Below are positions 46,805 through 57,850 of a stretch of DNA of 64,000 bases, piece after piece. The translations under genes were made by a program, and so were the position numbers. Positions within the stretch are counted from its first letter, which is position 1; every line of letters starts with the position of its first letter. The stretch spans positions 53,501-117,500 of the forward strand of contig JAKOGI010002167.1 of NCBI GenBank assembly GCA_029747015.1, in the 5' to 3' direction. The notes beneath the pieces were generated by a model. It was given only the letters and a program-made list of their open reading frames with translations, made no database searches and had not been told where the DNA came from. The DNA is from Carnegiea gigantea. Its lineage: Eukaryota > Streptophyta > Magnoliopsida > Caryophyllales > Cactaceae.

Positions 46805-48245
46805 AAATGTCTATTTCTGATAAGTTTGTCGAGGTCTTTGACAATGAGATTTCACGGTAGTTGAACTCTTGTTTTGAAGTTTTGGATAGTCAGTCATCTA
46901 TTGATGTTATTAAACAATTCCCTTGTGAACACTTAAGCACATAGAGAGAGTTCAGACAATTGTTTAAACAAGATCCCATAACCCTTTGAGATTGTAGAAA
47001 ATGTGTCTTGAAATAAAAACTCATAATATCATGTAAGCAACATAATCACATCACATTGACGTGACTCTTCAACAACGTCAACTATGTAAACTCTAGCTCC
47101 AGAGCCACAAGTTGGGAAGTTTCTTTCCAACTTGTGCACGTGGAGATAGAACTTACTTTGCTAAGTTTTAGAAGAATAAGCCTTATATAGGTCCTAACTA
47201 GTTGTCGTCATCTGAATTTCTTAAACACAACAATTGCATTTGTAAAATAAGGTAAAATAAAATAAGAAACTAAAACATAAACCCATCAAACCCTTGATAA
47301 TTATAACAAAAAGATGCATGCCGCGATGGCAAACAAGATCCTTGAATGAATGATATCAATCTAAATTAAAATGATAATTTTTTATGTAAACTACTACAAG
47401 ATATCATTCACCCATTGTATGATCATACAACCAAATAAAATTGTAAGTAATTAACTCTCTCGTTTAGAATTCTTTGATTTACAACATCATAAGTAAGAAA
47501 CAGCCATGTCTTTTATAAAATTACAAAAATAACAAACAAAAGGTCAATTTTACACATCTTCTAGTACTACTTACTATAAAAGTAATTTTATTGTCTTGTT
47601 AAGATATAGAAAATCAAAACTACCAAATTTTTTAAAAAATTGCTGCAAATTGCAGAAGTTAATAAATTTATTATGATTAATGTAAATATTTGGTTTGCAT
47701 ATATAACATCAATATCATAATAATTTTAATAACTTGTGATAGTGCACATTCTAAACCATATTTATTATCATAGTGAGGATATCATTTTTCATATTTCATA
47801 CAACTGGCATCTTCTTTACCAAAGAGAACAATCCAATTTAAATCAGTAGTCATCAACGCCCCTTATTAGCTACCATGCACGGTCATGAATCCTAGTTTGC
47901 CCACAAGCAATGCATGGAATTCTTTACCTAGTTAAATTAAAGCATCTACTTTCTAACAATTTTGAGTTTTTAGGTGGAAACATCCCTATGGAGCAAATAG
48001 TCAAGGAATCAAACAATGTTGGAAATTATTAGCGGTCACGGTAAACAAGGGACAAGAAGGAAGTTATTGCAGCTAGGGTTGCAAGTGAACCTAATTCAAT
48101 TGATTTTTGATTGCCGCATTACTCAAGAGACAATGCTTAGGGAAAATGAGTTATACAATGTTCAGAGGGAGGTCATTTATTTTAGTTAATTTTGCGCAAT
48201 TTAGATTGTATGAATATACGTATGTTAGCTATTGTTATTTTGTCA
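46805..48245. other. Intergenic, no gene seen
   Basis: AT-rich DNA that before the LARD insertion joined the sequence ending at 29149. No coding or repeat pattern recognised. Confidence 0.5.
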
Positions 48246-48622
48246 TGCTGTTGTTAAGTCCATACTGAAAGTGCATGGTGTAGCTATATCTAGCAACTAG
48301 CAAGTACGAATTGTATTCACATGGAGTTATGTTTTAAACTACCGAAACTAACTGAAGCATTTCAAGCTAGGTAGAACAAGGAATGATAGAAAGTCGAACT
48401 AAACCAATGAAACAAATAAAAAGGGCTTAGATTGTGATTAAACTTAAGATAAACCAAGCATTCAAGTCAATCCCCAACTTCCCCAAGTTATGCTAGCATT
48501 TAAAAATGATTAATTGCACCATTAAAGCTCACCCTACCCTTTTTGAGGGTATAAGACTAGTTTAATTATTCAAACTATCTGTTTTCGTAAGGTTAACCCA
48601 ATTAAACAACAAGAGTAGCAAC

Positions 48623-48914
48623 TAGACCTGATAAAACTGACCTGAGACCTGAAACCTGAACCGAATGACCCGAATCCATACCCGACCAGACATCCGAAAT
48701 ATGCTCACCTGAAAGTAGATCGGAAACTCGAATTGACCCAAACCGAACCATAATCGATCTGAAATTTTCTACAAAGTCGCTTGTTTTGCATGGCAAGCGT
48801 ATGAACGAAAAATTAGTTGACTCGAACTCAACCTGAACTGAAGTTCACCCGAGTCAGACCAAACTAACCCGAAATATCACTTAACCTGACTGGATGACCC
48901 ATTTGCCAGGTCTA
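48623..48914. mobile_element. hAT-like MITE, 292 bp
   Basis: Terminal inverted repeats start TAGACCTGATAAA and end TTTGCCAGGTCTA. 8-bp flanks GTAGCAAC (48615-48622) and GTAGCAAT (48915-48922) match at 7 of 8 positions, as expected for a hAT target duplication. The interior is rich in CCGAA/CCTGA words. The element sits inside the old minus-strand LTR. Confidence 0.85.
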
Positions 48915-49260
48915 GTAGCAATCCTAGACCTAGCTAGGATTTGAACTATTTTTATGTCAAACCCTAGCTATCCTCCTTACCCACACTAGATAGTTGACCT
49001 CACCTTTTAGCACAAGTCAATTGACCAAAAACATGGATGAAAACTCTTTCGAATATTTCATCGATCACTTAATGGTTATGAGAGAGAACTCTAAATTCAA
49101 GTATAAATAGGTTAGGTTAAGGGCTAAATAAGATCAAATAGCCATCTTAAGTGCTAATCACCACCAAAGAACACAAATTTTAACTAGAACTAAACATCAA
49201 ACACAAGCAGATCGAAGAGCAATTAAACTAGAAAGCAAAATAAAAACCATGAAACTAGAA

Positions 49261-49269
<9 letters not shown>

Positions 49270-49313
<44 letters not shown>
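49270..49313. repeat. (GA)n microsatellite
   Basis: About 44 bp of GA. It sits where the related LTR (reverse-complemented) has a short CTCTCTCTAG tract, so it appears to have grown from that seed. Confidence 0.85.
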
Positions 49314-49317
<4 letters not shown>

Positions 49318-49450
49318 AAACTTAATCTTGAATCTTGAAAGCAACAATCTTCTACATAATATAATTTATTGTCCCCTAATGGGGTTATAAGAGGCTCCAC
49401 ATAAACTCTAAGAGCAGAGCCCTAAAAACCCAATCAAAAGGCTCCCCAAT

Positions 49451-49941
49451 AAATGAATTAAATCGCGAATTAAATAGCTAAGGTAAGTGTGGAATAGGTT
49501 ATGTACACGGGTGCCTGTGTCACCCTCTGGAAGTTGACAAAGACAGCAGGAACATAATAGTCTATGACACCACAGGGATCACGACTATGTTGCTCGACAT
49601 GACTATTCGTGTAAAGTTAGAAGCACACATGCACTCCTAGTGATGTGGTGGGGGTAGCTTGGTATAGCACATCCATGCTCCTGGTTGTACACGTAAGTCT
49701 AGTTTTGCACGACGGGGAGAAGGTGGCAATCATGTGGTGATGGTGGCAGAACATGGGTGGCATTTCTTAAGCTTTGAAGCTTTTGGATGCTGGTGATTTG
49801 GCATTGGGCTATAGTAAACCAAAGTAGCGTGGGGCAACAACTTGAGTCATGGTATGAATCCTTTGATGCATGTAATGGACGTCCGTAAGCCTAGCTAAAG
49901 GTTCGCATAAGGGCAATAGAAGTGTTAAGACTTGAATGGTT
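49451..49941. other. Intergenic or decayed repeat, no gene seen
   Basis: No clear ORF. The first part may be the 5' remainder of the minus-strand LTR, but I cannot align it convincingly. Confidence 0.4.
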
Positions 49942-50049
49942 TGTAATAGAGGAGAGGGATACTTATAATTTATTCTTGTAAATTTCTGTCATATATACGA
50001 GTGTTTGGCTCTCAGATTAGGTAGGCCAAATATTCCCAAAATTCTCACA
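49942..50049 (+). repeat. Copia A 5' LTR, 108 bp
   Basis: TGTAATAGAGGAG...TTCTCACA. Its first half matches 63922-64000 (AATAGAGGAGA, ATACTTATA, TATATAC.TGAGTG). Confidence 0.8.
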
Positions 50050-50062
50050 TGATATCAGAGCC
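50050..50062 (+). other. Copia A primer-binding site, tRNA-Met
   Basis: TGATATCAGAGCC directly follows the LTR. It has A for G at the third base of the usual TGGTATCAGAGC. Confidence 0.8.
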
Positions 50063-50463
50063 ATTCCTAAACCCTTTTTTTTTTTTTCATGCTCACCTTC
50101 TCTCGCTCTCTTCTCGAGGGTTCTGCCATGGTCACCAGTAGCATTGACACATCTCCTATGTCAGCTGATTCGTTGCCCCCCAAAACATCCAACAGTGGGG
50201 AGGTGATCTCCTCTAGCCTTCCACCTAGGTTCTCCTCCCCCCAACCTTCGCCACCACAGCATGCGTACACACCCATCTTGACGGTGCTGTTTTCTTCCCA
50301 CTCTCTTGTTAAACCCGTATGCCCCCTACCTCTCTGCTGGGCTGCTCTCCATGGGCATGCCCATCTCATTTGGTTGTGATCCTTCTCTCAATCCCTGGGT
50401 TTTCTACACCTTCAGTTCATGACCCATCATGGGCATTGGCTCCCACTCTTCTTCCTAGCATCT

Positions 50464-51045
50464 CATCAATCAATCATAGTTCGTGGAGAATAAATGTCAA
50501 AACTTTTGTTACCATAATCCTGGAAAAAGTCGATGACTTTCTCTCATAGAAAATCCAATTTGTGCCATTTCTTGTGATGCACCGACTCCAGGGCTTTGTG
50601 AATGGTACTATTTTACAGCACCTTTCTGTCATAGTCCTCCCTTTGGGTCGGTAGCAGCTGAACCCCACCTACTCTCTATGGCATCGATTGGACTAACTCA
50701 TTAGGGCTTGGCTCTTCGCCACCATCTCCAAAGATAATTGATGCTCATGATCTACCACATTGTTATCTGATTTGCCAACGGTTGGAGGCTCGGTTTGATA
50801 CCGCTAGTTTGGCCTATGCTATGGACTTGAAACGTCTTCTCGTGAACCTTGAGAAATCTGAGTCACTCTCAATGGAAGATTTTCTATGAGGTGTCAAGTC
50901 TAACACATGCTGCGTTTATTGCTTCTTCCCACTCGTCTACAAACGGTTCTAGCAAGGCTTCAATAGGCACTTCTGCTAAAGGGCATGGCAAGAGTAATCG
51001 CAATAATCGGGGCAAAATAATAACTGAAACAACAAAGGAAATAAG
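50464..51045 (+). pseudogene. Copia A gag, 5' part
   Basis: Degraded reading frames include ICQRLEARFDTASLAYAMDL then KRLLVNLEKSESLSMEDFL, a standard copia gag segment, with a stop in place of the next residue. A Ser/Asn/Gly-rich stretch (SSTNGSSKAS, KSNRNNRGK) follows and is cut by the Copia B insertion at 51050. Upstream (50092-50460) a Ser/Pro-rich frame is open but I cannot assign it. Confidence 0.65.
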
Positions 51046-51050
51046 TCCAA
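51046..51050. repeat. Target-site duplication of Copia B
   Basis: TCCAA here and TCCAA at 59748-59752 flank Copia B exactly. Confidence 0.9.
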
Positions 51051-51421
51051 TGTTGATCGGTAACGGTCACACAGGTTTAATGGTCATAATCACCCCATCA
51101 ATTTGGTAGTTATATGGGATTAATTGTGTATTAATCTATCCATTAAATCCTGATTCAGTTTCAGGATTATGTGATTATATAAGGGGGTGTGTACATGTGG
51201 ATCAAATACACAGAAGCATAGCAGGCAGAGCAAAACAATTTTCCAAGATCAAATTCTCTCTGTCCCTATCCCTCACACAACCTAACCATCCCCAGAGGTT
51301 CAGGTTTGGAGCGTGGCTGTTCGGTGACTCTAATAGCCACCAGTTTGTGGGTAGCAGTCAAGCGAGCTTAAGATCCTGGCAGTCGAGCTTCCACATTCAG
51401 GTAATCCTAAATTTACCTACT
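51051..51421 (+). repeat. Copia B 5' LTR
   Basis: TGTTGATCGGTAACGG... ending TTTACCTACT, where the 3' copy ends ATCTACA. A plausible TATA box TATATAAGGG lies at about 51175-51184, present in both LTRs. Confidence 0.9.
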
Positions 51422-51422
51422 G

Positions 51423-51435
51423 TGGTATCAGAGCC
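51423..51435 (+). other. Copia B primer-binding site, tRNA-Met
   Basis: TGGTATCAGAGCC, one base after the LTR. Confidence 0.9.
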
Positions 51436-53211
51436 TCGCTTGCATGATGCTAGCCCCGAAATGATAATCTAATTGAAGCATGAATCAAACGAATCTGAAT
51501 TACATGCTAGTATGCAAAACTGTGTGTTTATGCAATAATGCCACAAATGTTAATCTGTTTTAATTTATATGCCTCAACTAGAAATAAAAGTAAAAATTAC
51601 ATTTAGGTTATGCATTATGTGTGAATGTGCTAGAATACAAATGAGCATATAATTATGGTTGTTTCTGAGAATTGTATCGAAATGATAATCTCTCTTGATT
51701 AATATGTCTCGGCAAATTATATTATCAAAAATTAAAAAAAATTCTGTGTGAATAGATGGAGACATATTTCGGATGATGCAAGGTATTTATACAAACATAT
51801 TCATGCCCAAATAATATACGAACTGTGTGTTTTATATATGCTCATGAAAAATCGTCACACCAGTATTATGCCATACATCATGTTTTCATATTTATGTATG
51901 TTGAATGATGATTTTAGTTAGCATAATGAGATAGTCGAGACCCCAACCCTAGTTCTGTTCAACCCACAGCCTCAACCCGACCTCCCAAGATCCAAACCCA
52001 GACCTCATGGTTCTCTCTCATAGTCAAACATACATTTAAAAAAAAAGGGGGGGACGAAACTTACCTTGAACCATTAGCGCCACCAGGGACGGGTGGCGCG
52101 TGTGAGTCACGTGCTCGCAACAAAAACACTTTACGCCTGTTTTCTTCCTCCCACGCCCCTTACCTCCGTCGATCTACTCATTTAGGACAAATCCAAGCCA
52201 AACCTAACCCATCACGGCTTCGCGTGTATGTCACGCACCGTCACAGTGGTGGTGCGTTGAGCGAGTGGATGCCGACAATTGAAAACTCAGCGGTCGATCT
52301 ACTCGCCGGCATGGTTTGTGAGCCAATTTGGTTGGTGGTTGAACCGTGAATTGAGTTCAAGGAGGCGGTTAAGGGGGGTCTTACATCATCTGGGTTAGCG
52401 GTGGTTCCCATCGTCGTCCACAGGGACGATGGCGGCTATGGTTGTCAGGGAACCATCGGGGTTCAAGAACGGAGACTGTGGTGGTCTCAGCTGTGTGCCA
52501 AGGAGGTCGAGGGTTGAAGAAGAAAGAGAGACCTCTGGAGTATCGAAGAGAGAGAAAGGAGGCCGAGGGTTGTGGGAGAAGCAGAGAGAGAGAGTTCTGG
52601 AGTATCGAAGAGAGAGAAAAGGGCCGAGGTTTATGTGAAGGGTTGGGGGTCTCGGGTTATAGAAGCCCTTTTTTTTTAAGGGCTAAATAGTTTGGGCCGA
52701 ACTGTTTTAAAATATCTATTAAGCATGTTGATTCAATCATGTTGGGCATTTTTTTTTTTTTTTGAGTCACATAGCATTCTATTATTTTTTTTTTTAGAAT
52801 GTATAAATATGATATTAGAATGTTAATATGTTTAATATTTATCACATGCCTAATTGAAATATAAATTCGTTTTATATTTCAAACAACATATGAGTTAGTA
52901 AATAGTGATATATGAATTTGTTTCATATATATGTTTAGATTAGTATTCAAATATAAATTAGTTTTACATGGAAGAATATCTATGTGATATTTAAAAGTTA
53001 ATTTGTTTAACGATTTTTTGTTTAGGTCCATATGATAAAGTTCTTATAGAATTTTAGTAATTAAATTATTTAAATCTCTAATTCATGATTGTATGAGATG
53101 ATTATGAGTTTGGCGAAATTTTCGATCATATGACATGAATGATGAAATTTTTTAATAATTTAATTGCTTAGAGAAATGTGTCTGATGTCCATTTTTTTAA
53201 TACTTGTAGAT
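51436..53211 (+). other. Copia B leader with an unusual GC-rich segment
   Basis: 1.8 kb between primer site and gag start. Most is AT-rich, but about 51940-52690 is GC-rich with an approximately 62-bp tandem repeat at about 52500-52640 (TCTGGAGTATCGAAGAGAG at 52534 and 52596). No convincing ORF. The segment may be foreign. Confidence 0.6.
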
Positions 53212-54120
53212 ATGGCAACTACCAGTGCAATAATCACTGAACTGTCCACTAGTCAAAAGTTAGATGGATCTAACTATAACATGTGGAAACGGAAGACTCA
53301 GTATCTTTTGGAAGCAAGAGACCTATTGGAATACTTGACGGTAGCCAAGTTTCCACCATCTGACAAGGATAAAGATGGCAAGCCTATTGATACGACTACG
53401 GTGCAGTATTAAGAAAGCTTACAGGCCTATCAAGACTGGGCTAAGAAAGATCGTAGAGCCTACTTTACTATGTTGTATTACATGCATGACGATCTGATTG
53501 GTGAATTTGAGGTTTATCCCACGGCTAAGGACATGTGGGACCAACTCAAAATCCGTTTTGGATAAAAATCTGAATAAGGCTTCGTACCTTGCAACTAAAA
53601 TGGATGCAGTACAAAATGGATTTCAGTCGTACCATAGCCGAACATTTACAAATTATAAGTGGCATAATTCGCGACCTAAAGGCTGCTGGTAAAGACATTT
53701 CTGAGGGGAAGCAAGTCCTGAATGTGATTCGGGGTCTCCCTAATGAACCTCAACATTGGGAACAGGTTAAAACGGTCTTACCTCGTTCTAACCATTTGAA
53801 AACCTTCGGTCAGATCCAAAGCCACCACGAAATGGAAGAGGAGCGCCTGAAAATGTTCGGGACTCCTAACGTGGCTCTTGTCGCCAAAGGCAATTGGCCT
53901 AAAGGCAACAAGAACACTAGAGGTAGGCAGTTCAAGAGAAGTTCACGCCCCCCTCAGAAAGGTAGGCCGAAGGCTAGAGTGACTAAGAAACAAAAGGCCA
54001 TAGGCAATGGAGAGATAAAGACAGCACGTGTGAAGTGCTATAACTGTGGCAAGAAAGGTCACTATGTTCGGGATTGTCCTGAACCCAAGAAGGTACCTTT
54101 CTTCACTTACTCTCCTAAAT
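53212..54120 (+). pseudogene. Copia B gag
   Basis: Starts MATTSAIITELSTSQ and continues KLDGSNYNMWKRKTQYLL, the classic copia gag opening. A TAA at 53410-53412 (probably from CAA) interrupts it. Stops and a frame change near 53563-53590 move it to the frame that then stays open to 54650. Motifs include EHLQIISGIIRDLK, VIRGLPNEPQHWE and a Lys/Arg-rich region. The zinc knuckle CYNCGKKGHYVRDC (54036-54077) keeps all ligands. Confidence 0.9.
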
Positions 54121-54650
54121 TATATGTATGTTCCCATGCATTAGTTGCTAAATCCTTTCCTAATTGGATTGTAGATACGGGAGTAAGCAAACATATAGTT
54201 TGGGATAGAGCTGGCTTCGTGGACTTTCACCGCTATCTGGTGGGTTCACAATTTGTCGTGCTAGGAAACGGCAGTGAAGAAGACGTTCTAGGTGTTGGAA
54301 CGTACCGGCTCACATTGAAAGGAGGAAATAAGTTGCTCCTGTTTGATGCTCTCTACGCACCTGGGGTGCAGACTTGTCTTTTATCTTTGGTTTCTTTAAT
54401 GAAATTTGGTTTTGATTTTAGTTCTTGTTCAGATGGTTTGAACATTTTGTATGGTGGCAATGTGTTTGGCCACGCTACATTAAGGAACAATTTTCTTGTA
54501 CTCGATTCAGATGAATCTTATAATAATTCTCATTTAGTCTTTGTCTCATATTTTGATTCCGATTTAGAATCAATTAAGTGGCATGCTAGGCTTGGTCATA
54601 TTAGCCAAGATAGGATGAGTCGACTAGCTATAGAAGGTCTTTTAAACTGA
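54121..54650 (+). pseudogene. Copia B protease and pre-integrase domain
   Basis: Protease motif WIVDTGVSKHI (about 54163-54195) keeps the catalytic Asp, with Val where Ala is usual. It is followed by VLGNGSEEDVLGVGTY, ALYAPGVQTCLLS and the pre-integrase KWHARLGHISQDRMS. A TGA at 54648-54650 separates it from integrase. The frame is uninterrupted from gag. Confidence 0.9.
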
Positions 54651-55793
54651 ATCACTAAGGTTAAGTTGCCTAGGTGTGAGTCATGTCTAGCTGGCGAGGC
54701 GACCGCGAAGCCTTTTGGTAAGGCTTCAAGGGCGTCAAGCCCTCTTGAGCTTATTCACTCTGATATTTGTGGACCCATGAATGTGAGAGCACGTCATGGG
54801 GCTTTCTATTTTCTCACTTTTATAGATGATTATTCAAGATATGGCCATGTGTACCTATTATCATATCGCTATGACGCACTTGATGTGTTCAAATGCTTTG
54901 TAGCTGAGGTTGAGACCCAGTTAGATCGGAGAGTTAAGACTCTTCGAACTGATCGTGGTCATGAATACCTCTCTCATATGTTCGAAGAATTTTGTGAGAA
55001 AAAGGGTATATGAAGACAACTCACGATTCCTAGCGCTCCACTACAAAATGATGTGGCAGAGCGTAGGAATCGCACATTGTTTGACATGGTCAGGTCAATG
55101 ATGGCATGCGCCAATATCCCAATTAGTTTTTGGGGGGATGCGTTGCTCACGGTAGTTTACATCCTCAACCGTGTGCCAAGTAAGAGCGTATCTGCTACTC
55201 CATATGAGTTATGGCATGGCAGAAAGCCCGCCTTGGGACATCTGCGCCCATGGGGTTCGGCTGGTTATGTACACAGCCCAACTCACAAACATACGAAACT
55301 TGGTCCCAGGGCCACCAAAATGGTGTTCATACGCTATCCTAAACATTCTAAAGGATACGTTATGTATGGTGAGCACCACAATGGTGGCATGACAGAAGTC
55401 GATTCACGTAATGTGGAGTTTCTTGAGGATGAGTTCCCAAGCATTGGTGAAATCAAAAATAACCTAGTATTATTTGAGTTACCGCTAGATGACCAGCTAT
55501 CTCTTGGTGAGGGAGAGGATTTAAACACTCACTGTATCACCGAGGATAGTATAAGAGATGAACAGTTATTGGTTAACCAAGAGAATCAACTTAATACTGA
55601 GGTTCGTCCTCGCTCTCCAATTCATGAACCTGCGGTTAGTCCGCCTGTTCAAGATGATATGAGTGATTCTCTACCCGTTGAAGATTCCATACCTTTTAGA
55701 GATAGGGGGAGGAGTTCCTCAGTGGGACAAACCAGCACTGGTCCTCAACTCCAGAGGAGTGGACGTAGAAGAATCCCTCGACGATATTTTTAA
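54651..55793 (+). pseudogene. Copia B integrase
   Basis: Zinc-site Cys pair (CESCLAGEATAKPF), catalytic core LIHSDICGPMN (first Asp), TLRTDRGHEY (second Asp), then TGA at 55011-55013, then [11 protein letters not shown] with the third acidic residue. C-terminal [14 protein letters not shown] and [19 protein letters not shown], then an acidic linker to RRIPRRYF and a stop at 55791-55793. Confidence 0.9.
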
Positions 55794-56081
55794 ATCGAAA
55801 AAGAGATATTCTTGTGCACTCCTTTAGAGATAGAGGAGCCTACCTTTTTCCAAGAGGCGATTGATTCACCAAACCACAAAAAGTGGATGGACACTATAAG
55901 GGATGAAATGGACTCTATGGCGAGAAACAAGATTTGAGAACTTGTTGATCTTCCTCCCCGGCATAAATCGATCGGAAACAAGTAGGTTTTCAAGATAAAA
56001 TGTCGGGCTGATGGAACGATCAATAAGTTTAAGGCCCGTTTAGTGGCGAAGGGGTTTACCCAAATTGAGGGGGTAGACTAT
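55794..56081 (+). pseudogene. Copia B reverse transcriptase, N-terminal part
   Basis: FFQEAIDSPNHKKWMDTIRD, ELVDLPP, FKIKCRADGTINKFKARLVA, ending GVDY at 56081. Stops replace two Trp codons (TGA at about 55936, TAG at about 55983). The reading resumes at 57085 beyond the inserted element. Confidence 0.9.
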
Positions 56082-57081
56082 GGGTCTGTTCTTTTCGTGG
56101 GTAAATTGAGTGGATAAAAGGGTGAAGTAGGTTGAAGTAGGTTGAGGTGGGTTGAAATTAGTATATATTTTTTTTTTGAGGTGGGTTGAAATAGGTTGAA
56201 GTAGGTTGAAGTGGGTTGATGTAGGTTGAAGTGGGTTGAAGTTGGTATATTTTTTATGTGGTGGGTTGAAGTGGGTTAAAATAATGAGAATATAATTAAT
56301 GTGTGATAGTTTATGAACTTATCGAAATTTTGTGGAATTTTTGTTTATTCTTTTTTATTTTTTATTTTTTATTTTTCATTTTTTATTTTTTTGAAATTTT
56401 CTGTAGCTTTTGTTTGGAATAAAACTAAAAATATAAAAAATTAAAAAATAAATACAAAAAAATACAAAAATACAAAAATACAAAAACACAAAAATAATAA
56501 TAAATAATAAAAAATAAAAATTTAAATATAAAAATAAAAATTTAAAATTTAAAATTTAAAATTTAAATTAAAAATTAAAAATTAAAAATTAAAAAATAAA
56601 TACAAAAAATTAAAAATAAAATTAAAAAATTAAAAATTAGAAAATAAAAATTAAATACAAAAAATAAATAATAAAATTAAAAATAAAATATAAAATATAA
56701 AAATATAAAAATATAAAAAATTAAATATAAAAAAATTAAATATAAAAAATTTAAAATTTAAAAATTTAAAAAAGAAAAACAAAAAAAAATACAAAAATAC
56801 AAAAATAAAACAATTCCAAAGTACCATAATTTACAAAAAAGTAGTATAGTGAACATTTTGGTGCAAGAATGATTAAATCTCACATGATACTTTACAAATT
56901 ATTAAAATTATAAAGGGGATGGGTTGAAGTTGGTTGAAGTGGGTTGAAGTAGATAGAGGTAGGTTGAAGTGGGTTAAAGTTGGTATTTTTTTTTTTTTTC
57001 ACGTGGGTTAACGTAGGTTGAAATAGGTTGAAGTGGGTTGAGGTTGGTAAATTGCAATTGACCCACGAAAAGAACAGGCCC
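56082..57081. mobile_element. 1000-bp TIR element inserted in Copia B RT
   Basis: Terminal inverted repeats GGGTCTGTTCTTTTCGTGGG and CCCACGAAAAGAACAGGCCC extend about 27 bp with two mismatches. TAT (56079-56081 and 57082-57084) is duplicated, and removing the element plus one TAT restores the RT reading. Near both ends are direct repeats of a GTAGGTTGAA-type 10-mer. The middle (about 56340-56810) is almost only A and T. No transposase. The 3-bp duplication and GGG ends suggest a PIF/Harbinger-like class, but TAT is not the classic TWA target. Confidence 0.85.
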
Positions 57082-57084
57082 TAT

Positions 57085-57850
57085 GAAGAGACTTTTTCTC
57101 TGTGGTGAGAATTGCATCTGTTCACCTACTTCTAGCCCTGGTTGCCCATCTGGATTTAGAGTTATTCCTGATATACGTAAAGACTGCATTCCTTAATGGT
57201 AATCTTGAAGAAGAGATCTACATGGATCAACCTATTGGTTTTGTATCAAAAGGTCAAGAGGACAAAGTCTGTCATCTTAAAAGATCCATCTATGGTCTCA
57301 AACAGTCTTCCAAAGTGTGGTATTTTAGATTATATGAATCCATTATTTCTTTTGGCTTGAACATGGTATCTGAATATCACAGTGTGTATGTCAAGAAAAC
57401 TGCAAAGGGGATTATATTTCTCACTCTGTATGTTAACGACATACTGTTGGTTGGAAATAACATGGAGATGATCCAGACCACTAAGCAGTGGTTATTCTCC
57501 GTCTTCGAGATGAAGGATATGGGTGAGGCTAGATATGTCCTAGGTATTGAAATAACTCGGAACCGTTCTAAGAAGCTTCTTGGTTTGAGTCAAGAAGCGT
57601 ACATTAATAAAATCTTGGAATGATTTCGAATGCATTATTCTAAACCCGTGGATACTCCAGTTGAAAAGGGTTTAACCTTAAGTCTCGATCAATGCCCTAA
57701 GACAGACAAAGAAAAGGAGAGAATGAGTAACGTTCCTTATGCAAGTGCAGTGGGCAGTTTAATATATGTCATATTGTGTACACGGCCAGACATTTGTTTT
57801 GCGATTGGCTTGGTAAGTCGTTACCAAAGCAACCTAGGGCCTACTCACTG
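57085..57850 (+). pseudogene. Copia B reverse transcriptase, main part
   Basis: EETFSLVVRIASVHLLLALV, VKTAFLNGNLEEEIYMDQP, HLKRSIYGLKQSSKVWYFR, then the catalytic box at 57429-57440 reads YVND instead of YVDD, which should abolish polymerisation. VFEMKDMGEARYVLGIEI follows. A TGA at 57621-57623 replaces Arg before FRMHYSKPVDTP. Confidence 0.93.

Larger units (their letters stand above)
48250..49450 (-). repeat. Diverged minus-strand relative of the array LTR
   Basis: Its reverse complement follows the region 1 LTR in order: GAATTTAGAGTT, CGATGAAA, TCATCCATGTTTT, TCAATTGACTTGTGCT, CTAGTGTGGGTA, then AATGCTAGCATA, TTGACTTGAATGCTTGGTTT and TAGTTCGACTTTCTATC. Many substitutions and small indels show it is much older than the array. 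Exact ends are unclear. It is split by the element at 48623-48914. No internal domain of the same family is seen beside it, so it may be a solo LTR. Confidence 0.7.

Noticed and set aside
50089..50379. 96-residue Ser/Pro-rich ORF with an opposing 100-residue minus-strand ORF
   Set aside because: It lies between the Copia A primer site and recognisable gag; composition is low complexity and neither strand matches a family I know.
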